Assembly: GCA_902546615.1 (NCBI GenBank)
Contig: CACCKE010000001.1
Coordinates: 78,409 to 142,408, forward strand
Length of the DNA stretch: 64,000 nucleotides
Source of the DNA: an uncultured Pelagibacteraceae bacterium
Lineage (GTDB): Bacteria; Pseudomonadota; Alphaproteobacteria; Pelagibacterales; AG-422-B15
Direction: 5' to 3'
The notes beneath the pieces were generated by a model. The model was not told the DNA's origin, did no database searches, and saw only the letters and a program-made list of their open reading frames with translations. This document shows positions 26,541-37,228 of the stretch, piece after piece (the stretch's first letter is position 1; each line of letters starts with the position of its first letter). The position numbers were made by a program, and so were the translations under genes.

Positions 26541-29291
26541 ATGTCAACGAACAATATTTTTAAAACATCTGTAAAGTATCTACTTGTTGCATTGCTTTTT
26601 CAGTTTTCAACTATTGCAGTTAAAGCCAATGAAGTATCAATGGGTGGATTTACAGGAACCTTGACTACTAAATTATCAACGGGTTTATCAATGAGAATGG
26701 AAGCTAATGATTGTAGATTACTTCAAGGTGACTCGCTTGCAATTTCGGGTACAATGGAAGATCGATCAGCTTTTACTTCTCATATTGGATACGCTCCAGA
26801 TAACGGAGGTGGTGGTTGTAACGTTTATGAAACAGATACATATGGAAACACTTCAACCAAAGCCATTACCCGAGTAAATGAAAACCAAGATGATGGAAAA
26901 CTAAATTTCGGAAAAAATGATGTTTTTGATGCAGGTAATTCACTAGCAATAGGATTTACAGGATCTAATGCTGATGGCGTTTCAATCAACTTATCAGGTA
27001 TTGCTTATTACAATGCTGCATTGGAATTTAACACTCCTGAACACAAGATTTTTACTAATGATCAAAAAGATGAATTTGAAAACCAATATAAAGTAGGTAA
27101 CGCATATATCACTGCCCCTCTCGGTGACAATGTAGACATTACAATTGGAAATTACGTTCAATCGCAAGGTGTAACTGCTTTATTACCTATTGGTGTAAAT
27201 GTTGTTAACCCTGTAAACCTACCTCTTTTAAGATCTCCAGGTGTTTCGCTTAAAGATGCTCTACTACCTCAGATGATGATTGGAGCAAATGCTTTTCTTG
27301 ATAGCGGCGTAACATTGGAAGTGTATTATCAAATTGAACAAAAAGAAACTGAGATTGATGTTGCACGTTCATTTTATGGAAGTGATTTTGTAGGTGTCAA
27401 TTCAGCTGACGGACTTTTAAACTCTCCGAATTACCGTCAGCGAACAAACTTACCATACGGTGGCAACTATCATAACTTAGCGGTCTGTTTATCAGACACG
27501 GTTGCTGCAAGCTCAAGTGGTTGTGGTGATAGTGGTTTATTTGCTGGTGTCGGTGCATCAGGCACTGGTTCTCCAACAGCAGATACAGAGTCATTATTTT
27601 ACGATTTTGTAAAAGGTTTGTCTGATGGTAGCAACAGTGTGACCAATTATGCGACATTATCTGTTTTAAATGCCGGTGCGGATTATGACACAGTTATAGG
27701 TGCTGTTGCTGGGCAACTTTTAACAGCTGGAGGCATTGATAGCTCAGAGCTCGTTGGTGCGCCTGGAGCAACGGCTGCTGGAGTAACTCTGACCAACACT
27801 CAAATTACAGACTCTCTTGATGCGTTATATGCACAATACAACGGCATAGGTAATACTGGCGGACTGGTTGCTATTAGGCGAGCTCCTGACGCTGAAGCAA
27901 AAGACTCAGGTCAGTACGGTATTAATCTTAGTGGTTATCTAGAGGAAGTTGGCTCTGGTGTTGAATGGGGTGTTTATTTCAACAATTCTCATAGCACATC
28001 ACCAAGAATTAGAATGCTTGCTATCCAAAATGGATATGCGACTACATTGTTAGCAGGTATGGGCGCAGTTCACACTTCAGTAGACTTTAGTGATGCAACT
28101 GCAACTTTATACGAGCAAGTGTTAGGTGGCGTTGGATACGGTCCTCTACTTTGTGGAGCTGTTTTAGGAGCTCGAGTTCCTGCGTATGCAGCGTATGGAG
28201 GGTTTCAAGGTACAGCAGGAACTGCAAGTTATATTCATGATCCTGAAACATGTTTTGCTGCATTCGATAGCACTCTTGGAGGTGCATTGCACGCTGGAGC
28301 ACAGTTACAAGCTCTAGGCGCTTTATCAACTCTTGGCTTTGGAATCGGTTCTAGATACCAAATCTATTATCCTGAAGATATCGAGACATTTGGTGCTTCG
28401 ATTGCTACAGGTATAGGCCCTTGGGCAACTAACTTCGAGGTTGCTTACAGACCTGATTTCCCATTGCAAATTTCAGTTCCTCAATTGGTTTTCAATGTAT
28501 TTGACTCAACTGGAGGTACTGCTGTACAGAGTTATGCAACTACTGCTGCAGGTGTAGCTTCTGGTGACATAACTGGGGCAGCTTTAGCAGCAATTGAAGC
28601 AGGGAATTCTATAGCAACAAACAAATGGTCCTCACAGCCTAACTGTGATGTTTCTTCCGCAACTGGAAAGGCATCAGCTACCATGAGTGGCTATGCAGAA
28701 TGTGATGGTACTGCTGAGTTTGATGTTTGGACTTTTGACATGAACACTGCTCGATCATTTACTGCATCTGATCCACTGGTTCAAAATGCAGGAGCTGACG
28801 GCGGTAGCCTACTTGTTGAGATCGGTGCTGTGTATCTTCCAGATGTTAATCATAATCAAGGCTTAGTATCAACAAACCATCAATCGCATGGTTTTGATGT
28901 TTACGGGAACCAATGTTCGGATATTCTTGGTTTACCAATTCTATCTCAACAGAAAAATGCTTTGTTTGGAAATAACTACTGTGAAGCTGATGCAGGTCCA
29001 GACGATTTAGCAATGACTTCACGTATTCGTGGATCATTGAATTACTATAACTTTAATAACTCCCCATGGTCTTTCTCACCTTCAATAGGTATTGACTATG
29101 ACTTCCTTGGAAACGCTCCATCTTCAATTGGTGGATGGGTTGAAGATGAGGCTAGTATTACACTTGGAAGCACCTTTACTAATGGTGGCACAAGTGTCGG
29201 TATAAACTATGTAGCCGAGCTAGGGGACTTTGAAGACAACTTAAACTCTGATAGGGATTATGTGTCTGCATCAATTTCTCATTCATTTTAA
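26541..29291 (+). CDS. DUF1302-like outer-membrane protein
   Basis: Signal peptide, GFTGTLTTKLSTGLSMRMEAND..., long beta-rich protein ending in SASISHSF; next to DUF1329 gene. Confidence 0.8.
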   Translation: MSTNNIFKTSVKYLLVALLFQFSTIAVKANEVSMGGFTGTLTTKLSTGLSMRMEANDCRLLQGDSLAISGTMEDRSAFTSHIGYAPDNGGGGCNVYETDTYGNTSTKAITRVNENQDDGKLNFGKNDVFDAGNSLAIGFTGSNADGVSINLSGIAYYNAALEFNTPEHKIFTNDQKDEFENQYKVGNAYITAPLGDNVDITIGNYVQSQGVTALLPIGVNVVNPVNLPLLRSPGVSLKDALLPQMMIGANAFLDSGVTLEVYYQIEQKETEIDVARSFYGSDFVGVNSADGLLNSPNYRQRTNLPYGGNYHNLAVCLSDTVAASSSGCGDSGLFAGVGASGTGSPTADTESLFYDFVKGLSDGSNSVTNYATLSVLNAGADYDTVIGAVAGQLLTAGGIDSSELVGAPGATAAGVTLTNTQITDSLDALYAQYNGIGNTGGLVAIRRAPDAEAKDSGQYGINLSGYLEEVGSGVEWGVYFNNSHSTSPRIRMLAIQNGYATTLLAGMGAVHTSVDFSDATATLYEQVLGGVGYGPLLCGAVLGARVPAYAAYGGFQGTAGTASYIHDPETCFAAFDSTLGGALHAGAQLQALGALSTLGFGIGSRYQIYYPEDIETFGASIATGIGPWATNFEVAYRPDFPLQISVPQLVFNVFDSTGGTAVQSYATTAAGVASGDITGAALAAIEAGNSIATNKWSSQPNCDVSSATGKASATMSGYAECDGTAEFDVWTFDMNTARSFTASDPLVQNAGADGGSLLVEIGAVYLPDVNHNQGLVSTNHQSHGFDVYGNQCSDILGLPILSQQKNALFGNNYCEADAGPDDLAMTSRIRGSLNYYNFNNSPWSFSPSIGIDYDFLGNAPSSIGGWVEDEASITLGSTFTNGGTSVGINYVAELGDFEDNLNSDRDYVSASISHSF

Positions 29292-29310
29292 TTAGGGAAA
29301 GGTAAGAAAA

Positions 29311-30528
29311 ATGAAAAATTTTAGTGTAAAAAAATTAATTATATCTCTGACAGCTGTCATAGGATTGTCAGTGACCGCAGTCTTAGCTGATGGGCATAAG
29401 TACACCATAGATGGTTCTAACTACACATCTTACACAGATAAGCTATCACCTGGACAAATTACAATGTTCGCCGCTTATCCTGAAACATATAAGATGCACG
29501 TTTATGAAACTGGTCCTGATTGTCAACTTGCTCCAGCTATTGCAGCTATATCAAGTACAAATGGTACAATGGTGAATGACAATGAAGGTATTGAGGTTCC
29601 AAACTTGGGTCAAGTCCCTTTCCCAAATCCGACAGACGCCCAACATTTTATTTGGAATATGAGAACTAATGCTGGTCATGACTCTTCAGTTTATCGTGTT
29701 GCGACCTCAACAAATGTTCAAGCTGATGGATCAATTATAATTGGTCAGCAAGAAACAAACATTACGTTCCCTGCTAATCCAAATACCGTTTCAAAATATG
29801 CAGACAAAAATATCTACGCAATGTTCATGCAAAAAAACTTAGGACCACCTAGGTCTGCAGGAGTTACAACTCTCGTGCATGACTTTTTTGACGGATATCT
29901 TGCACCTCGTAAGGCATGGCAATATAACCCAGCTACAAGACGTGTAAGAAGAGCGCCTGACATTACTTATGACACAGTTCTTCTTGCTGGTGGCGGTATC
30001 GTTGTTGTTGATCAATACAATGGATTTAATGGTGCACAAGACAAATATGATTGGACATATGAGGGTAAGAAAACAATGGTTGTTCCTTTTGACAACGACG
30101 CACTGGCTGATAACGCACTTGAGACAACGCATTCTCAATTTCACTTGAACCCCGACTATGTTAGATTTGAAGAAAGAGATGTTCATATTGTTCACGCGCA
30201 ATTAAAACCAGGACAAAGACACCTATATGCTTCTCGTACTTTCTACATCATGGATGATGATTATTATCATTTATCAATTATGGATGCCTATGACGAAGCT
30301 GGTGAGTTAATGAGACACCAGATGGGAACTGTCGTCAGAACTGTTGAAGGAACAGGTCCTGACACATGTAATGGTCAAGGTGAATTTACTCATGACTTTG
30401 CTACAAGAACATATACTGGTAATAACCAACTTGGTACTGCCTTCAGCACTCTTCCAACCATTTATAATGGTGAAGAAAAGCCAGCAAGCTTTTACACACC
30501 TGACGGTTTAAGAAGATACGCAAGATAA
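29311..30528 (+). CDS. DUF1329-like periplasmic/outer-membrane-associated protein
   Basis: Signal peptide; WQYNPATRRVRRAPDITYDT and YDWTYEGKKTMVVPFDN motifs typical of DUF1329. Confidence 0.85.
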   Translation: MKNFSVKKLIISLTAVIGLSVTAVLADGHKYTIDGSNYTSYTDKLSPGQITMFAAYPETYKMHVYETGPDCQLAPAIAAISSTNGTMVNDNEGIEVPNLGQVPFPNPTDAQHFIWNMRTNAGHDSSVYRVATSTNVQADGSIIIGQQETNITFPANPNTVSKYADKNIYAMFMQKNLGPPRSAGVTTLVHDFFDGYLAPRKAWQYNPATRRVRRAPDITYDTVLLAGGGIVVVDQYNGFNGAQDKYDWTYEGKKTMVVPFDNDALADNALETTHSQFHLNPDYVRFEERDVHIVHAQLKPGQRHLYASRTFYIMDDDYYHLSIMDAYDEAGELMRHQMGTVVRTVEGTGPDTCNGQGEFTHDFATRTYTGNNQLGTAFSTLPTIYNGEEKPASFYTPDGLRRYAR

Positions 30529-30553
30529 GTTATTATCAATAAATCTACAATTT

Positions 30554-30593
30554 AAAACCCGACTTGAAATTATTAAGTCGGGTTTTAATTTTT
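30554..30593 (+). terminator. Rho-independent terminator after the DUF1329 gene
   Basis: AAAACCCGACTT-GAAATTATT-AAGTCGGGTTTT 12-bp perfect stem followed by AATTTTT. Confidence 0.88.
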
Positions 30594-30601
30594 ATAAAGA
30601 T

Positions 30602-31729
30602 ATGTATAAGATTTTTCTATTAGCACTGTGTGTTGCCTACTTTGTAAGTCCTGCGATAGCATCTCAGTTTAACCACGGTTCGGAGTTTGCAGCGATTTCT
30701 CCAAATGCACACAAGACAACTATAACAGCTCTCGAGAAATCTGGTGACAGAATATTCGCTGTTGGAGTGCATGGTATCATTTTATATTCCGATGACGACG
30801 GTGAGACATGGACTCAATCAGAGAAAGTGCCTTTTAAGAAAACTCTTACAGATATAAGTTGTCCGAGCCAAAATAAATGTTGGGCAACTGGTCATGATGC
30901 AACAATATTACATTCTTTTGATGCAGGAAAAACTTGGCAAGTCCAATATCAAGATTTTGAATTTGATGCTCCATTGCTCTCAATTCATATGTATGATGAT
31001 TACGAGGGAGTTGCTCTTGGAGCATTTGCCTTGTCACTGAGAACAGCTAATGGCGGTATAAGTTGGGACTATCTTTTTGTTGATGACGATGAATACCAAC
31101 CACATTTAAATTATACTTATGGAGATAATCAAGCTTGGAGAAAATCTGCTCGAGATGAGGGTTATGCAGTTGGTGAGTTTGGAAAATATTACGTTACTGA
31201 CGACAGAGGCCTTAATTGGTTAGCAATTGAAACTGGCTATGGGGGATCCTATTGGTCAGGCATAAAAGTTGATCAGGGTCAGTCCCTTTTACTTGGCATG
31301 TCGGGCAATATTACACTAGCAACTCTTTATGAGCTCAATGACGAAATACCGTCTGATAAGCTTACATCAATCGCTTGTTATGAAGCTGGTTATTTTAGAG
31401 GTGACTGTAAAGTATATGCATTTGATGACTTATTCATTGGTACAAAAAATAGCTTAACAAACGCTAATCTTTTAGATGATGGAAGAATTGTGTTGAGTGG
31501 CAACGGTGGAGTGGTATCGGTGATTGATATGGTGAGAGATAAAACAATTAAAACATGTGTTCGTTCCGATCGATTAAGTAATACTTCTGTAATACCTCTG
31601 GGAAGTGATGAATTTCTTTTAGCTGGAGAAAATGGCTTGAGAAAACACAGTATGACTGAATGTTATCAAAACTATGTTTCTGAAGACTCAACTTCTCAAG
31701 ACACATTTTATGAAATTAAGATAAATTAA
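30602..31729 (+). CDS. YCF48/BNR-repeat beta-propeller-like secreted protein
   Basis: Signal peptide; repeated VGVHGIILYSDDDGETWTQS, TGHDATILHSFDAGKTWQVQ, VGEFGKYYVTDDRGLNWLAI. Confidence 0.85.
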   Translation: MYKIFLLALCVAYFVSPAIASQFNHGSEFAAISPNAHKTTITALEKSGDRIFAVGVHGIILYSDDDGETWTQSEKVPFKKTLTDISCPSQNKCWATGHDATILHSFDAGKTWQVQYQDFEFDAPLLSIHMYDDYEGVALGAFALSLRTANGGISWDYLFVDDDEYQPHLNYTYGDNQAWRKSARDEGYAVGEFGKYYVTDDRGLNWLAIETGYGGSYWSGIKVDQGQSLLLGMSGNITLATLYELNDEIPSDKLTSIACYEAGYFRGDCKVYAFDDLFIGTKNSLTNANLLDDGRIVLSGNGGVVSVIDMVRDKTIKTCVRSDRLSNTSVIPLGSDEFLLAGENGLRKHSMTECYQNYVSEDSTSQDTFYEIKIN

Positions 31730-32499
31730 TGTCACGTGTAGCTGGTAAGGTAGCAATAATAACTGGCGCTGCTTCAGGCTTAGGTTATGCAGCGGCAGTT
31801 AAGCTTCTTTCAGAGGGCGCTAAAGTGGTCCTTTCAGATATCAATGAAGAAGTAATTAATACAATGCCTGATCGATTAAGTGATTTTAGTCAAACACAAT
31901 TTAGTACTTTTGTTCATGATGTAACAAACGAGCAATCGTGGATTGATTTAATTGAAAAAACAGAAACAGTATTTGGTCATGTAAACATACTTATAAATAG
32001 TGCCGGCATATCTCTTGGCGCAGATATAGTTTCCACCGAGTTTGAAATTTGGAAAAAGGTACATCAAGTCAATTTAGACAGTGTCTTTCTTGGATGCAAA
32101 TATGCCATCCCAAAAATGAGTAAAGCTGGACAAGGCTCAATAATTAATATTTCTTCAATATCAGGAATTGTTGCTGGTTGGAATACAGCTGCTTATAATT
32201 CATCAAAAGCTGGAGTACGTTTACTCAGTAAGTCAGTTGCACTTTATTGTGCTAAAAAAGGCTATGATGTGAGGTGTAATTCTATTCATCCGGCATTTGT
32301 AGACACTCCTATACTTGATCCAATTAAGCAAGCTTTTGGTGCCGAGGAAGCTATAGCAAAGCTTGCACGTCAAATTCCAATGAATAAGATTGGAGATACA
32401 GACGATGTATCATATGCTATTTTGTATTTAGCATCTGATGAGAGTAAATTTATGACAGGGACAGAAATTGTTCTTGATGGCGGGTTAAGCGCAATGTAG
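31729..32499 (+). CDS. Short-chain dehydrogenase/reductase
   Basis: AIITGAASGLGYAAA, NINSAG-type NILINSAGIS, YNSSKAGV, EIVLDGGLSAM. Confidence 0.93.
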   Translation: MSRVAGKVAIITGAASGLGYAAAVKLLSEGAKVVLSDINEEVINTMPDRLSDFSQTQFSTFVHDVTNEQSWIDLIEKTETVFGHVNILINSAGISLGADIVSTEFEIWKKVHQVNLDSVFLGCKYAIPKMSKAGQGSIINISSISGIVAGWNTAAYNSSKAGVRLLSKSVALYCAKKGYDVRCNSIHPAFVDTPILDPIKQAFGAEEAIAKLARQIPMNKIGDTDDVSYAILYLASDESKFMTGTEIVLDGGLSAM

Positions 32500-32515
32500 T
32501 TTCATTCTTGAGACT

Positions 32516-33211
32516 ATGAAAACAAAAAAAGCATTAATGATTGTACACCAGCCTCGATCCAGTACTGGAGATGTGGGGATGAAATTACGTGAAAGAGGGT
32601 ATGAACTTGACGTTCGAAGACCAGTCATTGGTGAAAAGTTACCTAAATCAATGATCGATCATGATGTTGCGGTAATTTATGGAGGACCTCCTAGTGCTAA
32701 TGACAATTTAGATTACATTAAGTATGAAATTGAGTGGATCTCAAAAGCATTATCTTCTAATAAGCCGTTTCTTGGTATTTGTCTTGGCGCACAAATGCTT
32801 GCAAAAAATTTGGGAGGCACCGTTCAACGTGCAAAAGATCATCATTTTGAAATTGGTTTTTATGACATAAAGCCAACTGGAGATGGTCACAAAATATTTC
32901 AAAATCAAAAAACTTTTTTTCAATGGCATAAAGAGGGATTCACTGCCCCTAAATCTTGCGATATTTTAGCGTTAGGTGACACTTTCCCTCAACAAGCATT
33001 TAATTATAAAAATGCAGTTGGTATACAATTTCACCCCGAAGTTAATCTTAAGATGCATTTAAGGTGGCTATATTTTGCAGGATATATGCTTAGAGAGAAG
33101 GGCGCGCAGAAACGTAATTATCAAATGCAGCAACGACTTAGTCATGGAAAAAAAATAAATATGTGGTTAGACTCTTTTATAGATAATTATTTTCTGAGAG
33201 ATAAATCATGA
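32516..33211 (+). CDS. Type 1 glutamine amidotransferase (GMP-synthase-like GATase domain)
   Basis: VIYGGPPSANDN, FLGICLGAQMLA, GIQFHPEVN. Confidence 0.9.
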   Translation: MKTKKALMIVHQPRSSTGDVGMKLRERGYELDVRRPVIGEKLPKSMIDHDVAVIYGGPPSANDNLDYIKYEIEWISKALSSNKPFLGICLGAQMLAKNLGGTVQRAKDHHFEIGFYDIKPTGDGHKIFQNQKTFFQWHKEGFTAPKSCDILALGDTFPQQAFNYKNAVGIQFHPEVNLKMHLRWLYFAGYMLREKGAQKRNYQMQQRLSHGKKINMWLDSFIDNYFLRDKS

Positions 33212-33501
33212 ACTCACTCATAATTCTTGTTGATCAAATTATAAATCTTTATACGTGGGTATTAATCATTAATGTCATATTCAGTTGGTTAATTGCTATG
33301 AGTATTTTTAATACCCAGAATAGAATTATTATCGCTATTTATTTTGGAACAAAAAGATTAACGGATCCACTTCTTAACCCAATTAGAAATTTTCTTCCAA
33401 ATCTGGGTGGGATTGATATCTCGCCAGTAGTCCTGATACTGATACTTTACTTTATAAGAAACTTACTTTACGAGTATTTTTATGCGGGAATTCCAATCTA
33501 A
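33208..33501 (+). CDS. YggT family membrane protein
   Basis: [44 protein letters not shown]. Confidence 0.9.
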   Translation: MNSLIILVDQIINLYTWVLIINVIFSWLIAMSIFNTQNRIIIAIYFGTKRLTDPLLNPIRNFLPNLGGIDISPVVLILILYFIRNLLYEYFYAGIPI

Positions 33502-33503
33502 AT

Positions 33504-34388
33504 ATGTCTGATACAAAAATTATTGATGGTAAAGAAATCGCAGCTGATCTCAGAGCTGAAACCGCTATCAAAGTTGAAGATTTTAAAAATAAATTTAATA
33601 AAACACCGACCCTTGCCGTTGTACTTGTAGGTGAAGATCCAGCAAGCCAAGTTTATGTTAATACGAAATCTAAAATGGCTAAAGAGATAGGAATGGATGT
33701 TGAAGATCATTTTCTGGATACCACTCTGTCTGAAGAAAAGCTTTTAGAATTAATTGACAAACTTAATAATGATCAAAAAGTAAATGGCATTCTTGTTCAA
33801 TTGCCACTTCCATCACACATTGACTCAAGGGCCATTATTGATGCAATTGATCCCGTAAAAGACGCTGATGGTTTTCATGCTATAAATGTTGGCAGAAATT
33901 CAATAGGAGGCGACTTACTAAGTAAAACCTTTACTCCATGCACACCACTTGGATGTTATTTAATGCTTAAGAAAAGTATTCCTGATTTAAAAGGGATGCA
34001 CGCTGTAATTATTGGACGATCTAATATTGTTGGTAAACCGATGGCGCAACTTCTGCTTGAAGAATCATGCACGGTAACAATAGTACATTCTAAAACTAGA
34101 AATATCGAAGAAATTACAAAACAAGCTGATATTATTGTTGCTGCAGTTGGACGTCCCTTAATGGTTAAAAGAGACTGGATTAAAGAAGGTGCTGTTGTGA
34201 TCGATGTTGGTATTAACCGAGTAGACCACCCAAAAAAGCCTGGAAAAACAAAACTTGTAGGCGATGTTGATTATGATGATGTATTTAGTATTGCGTCAGC
34301 AATTACACCAGTCCCAGGCGGTGTGGGTCCGATGACAATCGCATGTTTGTTAAAAAATACGGTAGATGCTGCCTTTAGACAGCAGTAG
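33504..34388 (+). CDS. folD: Methylenetetrahydrofolate dehydrogenase/cyclohydrolase
   Basis: [72 protein letters not shown]. Confidence 0.98.
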   Translation: MSDTKIIDGKEIAADLRAETAIKVEDFKNKFNKTPTLAVVLVGEDPASQVYVNTKSKMAKEIGMDVEDHFLDTTLSEEKLLELIDKLNNDQKVNGILVQLPLPSHIDSRAIIDAIDPVKDADGFHAINVGRNSIGGDLLSKTFTPCTPLGCYLMLKKSIPDLKGMHAVIIGRSNIVGKPMAQLLLEESCTVTIVHSKTRNIEEITKQADIIVAAVGRPLMVKRDWIKEGAVVIDVGINRVDHPKKPGKTKLVGDVDYDDVFSIASAITPVPGGVGPMTIACLLKNTVDAAFRQQ

Positions 34389-34389
34389 C

Positions 34390-35598
34390 CTATTTTTTTT
34401 CTCTCAATCTTAGTGCGTTTAATTTTATAAAACCCTCAGCATCTTTTTGAGAATAAACTTGATCTGACTCAAATGTTGCAAGATTTGGATTGTATAGGCT
34501 CATTGATGACTCTCTTCCTGTGATTATTGTATTGCCCTTAAAGAGTTTAAGTCTTACTTTACCCTCCACTTTCTCTTGTGATTTATCAATCATTGATTGC
34601 ATCATCTCTCTTTCAGGAGAGAACCAATAGCCGTTATAGATAAGTTCAGCATATTTAGGTGCCAACTCATCTTTCATATGTGCTGCTTCTTTATCGAGTG
34701 TAATACTCTCAATGGCTCTGTGTGCGTGATATAGAATGGTTCCCCCAGGAGTTTCATAAATTCCTCTGGATTTCATTCCAATGTATCTATTCTCAACAAG
34801 ATCAACTCGTCCAATTCCATGTTTTCCACCAAGCTCATTAAGAGATTTTAATATTTCAAATGGTGTTAAAGCCTTTCCGTTTAGTGCGCAGGCATCACCT
34901 TTTTTAAATTCAATCGTTATTTCTTCTGCTTTGTCAGGCGCCTCTTCAGGTGAAACACTTCTGGTATAAACATAATCAGGGGCTTCGATCCATGGATCTT
35001 CAAGAACTTTTCCTTCTGCTGAAGAGTGCAAAATATTCTCATCAATACTGAATGGTTGTTCACCTCTTTTATCTTTTGCTATTTCAATTCCATGCTTATC
35101 AGCATATTCGACAAGTGATGTTCTTGATGATAAATCCCACTCTCTCCAAGGACTGATTATTTTTATATCAGGCTTATGATAATAGTATCCAAGCTCAAAT
35201 CTTATTTGATCATTTCCTTTTCCTGTTGCACCATGGGATACCGCATCGGCTTTAATCTGATTTGCAATTTCTATCTGTTTTTTTGCAATTAGAGGTCTTG
35301 CGATAGAAGTACCGAGTAAGTAGTAGCCCTCATAAAGTGGATTAGCTCTAAACATTGGGAAGACATAATCACTTACAAATTCTTCTTTAAGGTCTTCGAT
35401 AAATATTTCTTTTGTTCCTTGCTTTTCAGCCTTTGCTTTAACTAAATCATAGTCTTCATCTTGACCTAGATTTGCTGTAAAAGTTGCCACTTCACATTGA
35501 TACGTTTCTTTCAGCCACCTTAAAATGACCGATGTATCTAAACCGCCTGAGTATGCAAGAACAACTTTATTTATTTTATCCATTTGCTCTGAGTTCAC
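34390..35598 (-). CDS. argG: Argininosuccinate synthase (start may be the internal ATG at 35583)
   Basis: [44 protein letters not shown]. Confidence 0.98.
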   Translation of the reverse strand: MNSEQMDKINKVVLAYSGGLDTSVILRWLKETYQCEVATFTANLGQDEDYDLVKAKAEKQGTKEIFIEDLKEEFVSDYVFPMFRANPLYEGYYLLGTSIARPLIAKKQIEIANQIKADAVSHGATGKGNDQIRFELGYYYHKPDIKIISPWREWDLSSRTSLVEYADKHGIEIAKDKRGEQPFSIDENILHSSAEGKVLEDPWIEAPDYVYTRSVSPEEAPDKAEEITIEFKKGDACALNGKALTPFEILKSLNELGGKHGIGRVDLVENRYIGMKSRGIYETPGGTILYHAHRAIESITLDKEAAHMKDELAPKYAELIYNGYWFSPEREMMQSMIDKSQEKVEGKVRLKLFKGNTIITGRESSMSLYNPNLATFESDQVYSQKDAEGFIKLNALRLREKK

Positions 35599-36673
35599 TT
35601 TTTCTAATTTTTATACTAGAGGATTTTAATTGACCACACGCAGCCATAATATCTTGTCCCCTTGTTTTTCTAACTGGGCTTGCATAACCTGCATTTTTAA
35701 TTATGTCACTAAATTTCTTGATTTCTTCCTTGCTAGAACATTCGTAAGGCGAATTAGGCCAAGGATTGAAAGGTATAAGATTTATTTTTGCTGGAATTCC
35801 AGAAATCAGCTTAACAAGTTTACGGGCATCTTGCGCTGTATCATTTACTCCCTTCAACATGACATATTCAAATGTTATGCGTTTAGAATTTTTTGATCGA
35901 GGATATTCTCTACACGCCTTTATAAGATCCTTAAGAGGAAATTTCTTATTTATAGGAACAATATCATTTCTCAATTCATCATTTGTTGCGTGCAGAGAAA
36001 TTGCCAATCTTGAGTCAACTTCATTACCCCATTTAATAATTTCAGGTACGATGCCAGAAGTGCTTAGAGTAATTCTTTTTGTAGACAATTGTATACCCTC
36101 TTTGTCTCCCATAATTTCAGCGGCATTCTTAACATTTTCATAATTATAGAGAGGCTCTCCCATACCCATAAATACAATATTTGAAATTTTGCGATCTTTT
36201 CCATTCGGCCAATCTGAAAGGTTGTCCTTTGCCAAAAGAAGCTGTGAAATAATTTCACTAGATGTTAAATTGCGAACCAGCTTTTGTGTTCCGGTAAAGC
36301 AAAACTTGCAATTAAGTGTGCAGCCAACTTGTGATGAAACACATAACGTTCCCCGATTTTCTTCAGGTATAAAAACCGTTTCAATTAAGTTGCCATCATT
36401 TAATTCCAAAAGCCATTTTTGTGTTCTATCTTTTGATATTTGATGAGATTTTATTTTTGGTCTTTGAATAACAAAATGATCTTTTAGTTTTTTTCTAAGG
36501 TCTTTTGAAACTGTTGTCATTTTGTCAAAATCAGTTTCACCTCTAAAATAAAGCCAATGCCAAAGTTGCTTGGATCTAAATTTTTCTTTAGACTGTATTA
36601 AACCTTTATTAATTAAAGTTTCAGATATTTCCTCAAGACTTAATCCAATTAAGTCGATTTTATCTTCTGTCAT
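35576..36673 (-). CDS. rlmN: 23S rRNA (adenine-C2)-methyltransferase RlmN (radical SAM)
   Basis: [63 protein letters not shown]. Confidence 0.97.
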   Translation of the reverse strand: MTEDKIDLIGLSLEEISETLINKGLIQSKEKFRSKQLWHWLYFRGETDFDKMTTVSKDLRKKLKDHFVIQRPKIKSHQISKDRTQKWLLELNDGNLIETVFIPEENRGTLCVSSQVGCTLNCKFCFTGTQKLVRNLTSSEIISQLLLAKDNLSDWPNGKDRKISNIVFMGMGEPLYNYENVKNAAEIMGDKEGIQLSTKRITLSTSGIVPEIIKWGNEVDSRLAISLHATNDELRNDIVPINKKFPLKDLIKACREYPRSKNSKRITFEYVMLKGVNDTAQDARKLVKLISGIPAKINLIPFNPWPNSPYECSSKEEIKKFSDIIKNAGYASPVRKTRGQDIMAACGQLKSSSIKIRKSELRANG

Positions 36674-36679
36674 TGTATT

Positions 36680-37198
36680 TTAAGAGCAGGCTTTATCGAT
36701 TGCTGCTAGTGCTTTTGTAAATCCGATTAAAGAATATGTATCTGTAATTTTTGTTCCACGGCTTGAAGTGCTTTTAACTTTCACGCGCGCTCCATTTTTC
36801 ATATCCTTAATAAGTTGTTTGCCGTTCTCTCCATCTGCTAACCAAGCTCTTGATTCAACTGTAAAAAATTTATACTTACTACTACCAATACTTACTTCGA
36901 CCATACTCTTAGGTTTGAAAGTAAAACCTGTATCCACACTTGGTTCATGAAAAGTCTTATCATCTTTGAAATTCGTGATCATCAGAGCGTGCTCGCCACG
37001 ATTAAGATCGGACGGGTTCGTCGCTATTGGTTCTGATATGATATAGCAAATTTTTGCTGTACCATCTTTAAACTCTTTAGCTTGCCATGCGCCACTTTTG
37101 CCAAATGAGCCCAGATGCACGACATCAATTACTGCAAAAGCACTTATTGAACTCAACAGTAAAATTGATAGAATAAGTTTGAAATTTATTAATTTCAT
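36680..37198 (-). CDS. Invasion-associated locus B (IalB)-like protein
   Basis: Signal peptide; KICYIISEP..., SSRGTKITDTYSLIGFTKALAAIDKAC. Confidence 0.8.
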   Translation of the reverse strand: MKLINFKLILSILLLSSISAFAVIDVVHLGSFGKSGAWQAKEFKDGTAKICYIISEPIATNPSDLNRGEHALMITNFKDDKTFHEPSVDTGFTFKPKSMVEVSIGSSKYKFFTVESRAWLADGENGKQLIKDMKNGARVKVKSTSSRGTKITDTYSLIGFTKALAAIDKACS

Positions 37199-37228
37199 AA
37201 TCGCTAATTTATATCGAGATTCACAATT

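Noticed and set aside
27397-28329. Antisense ORFs (27397-27657, 28087-28329) within the DUF1302 gene
   Set aside because: They are low-complexity His/Gln/Leu-rich translations, opposite a clear coding gene, with no family features; shadow ORFs.
35630-36443. Several plus-strand and minus-strand ORFs overlapping rlmN
   Set aside because: rlmN motifs are unambiguous; the others are out-of-frame shadows.
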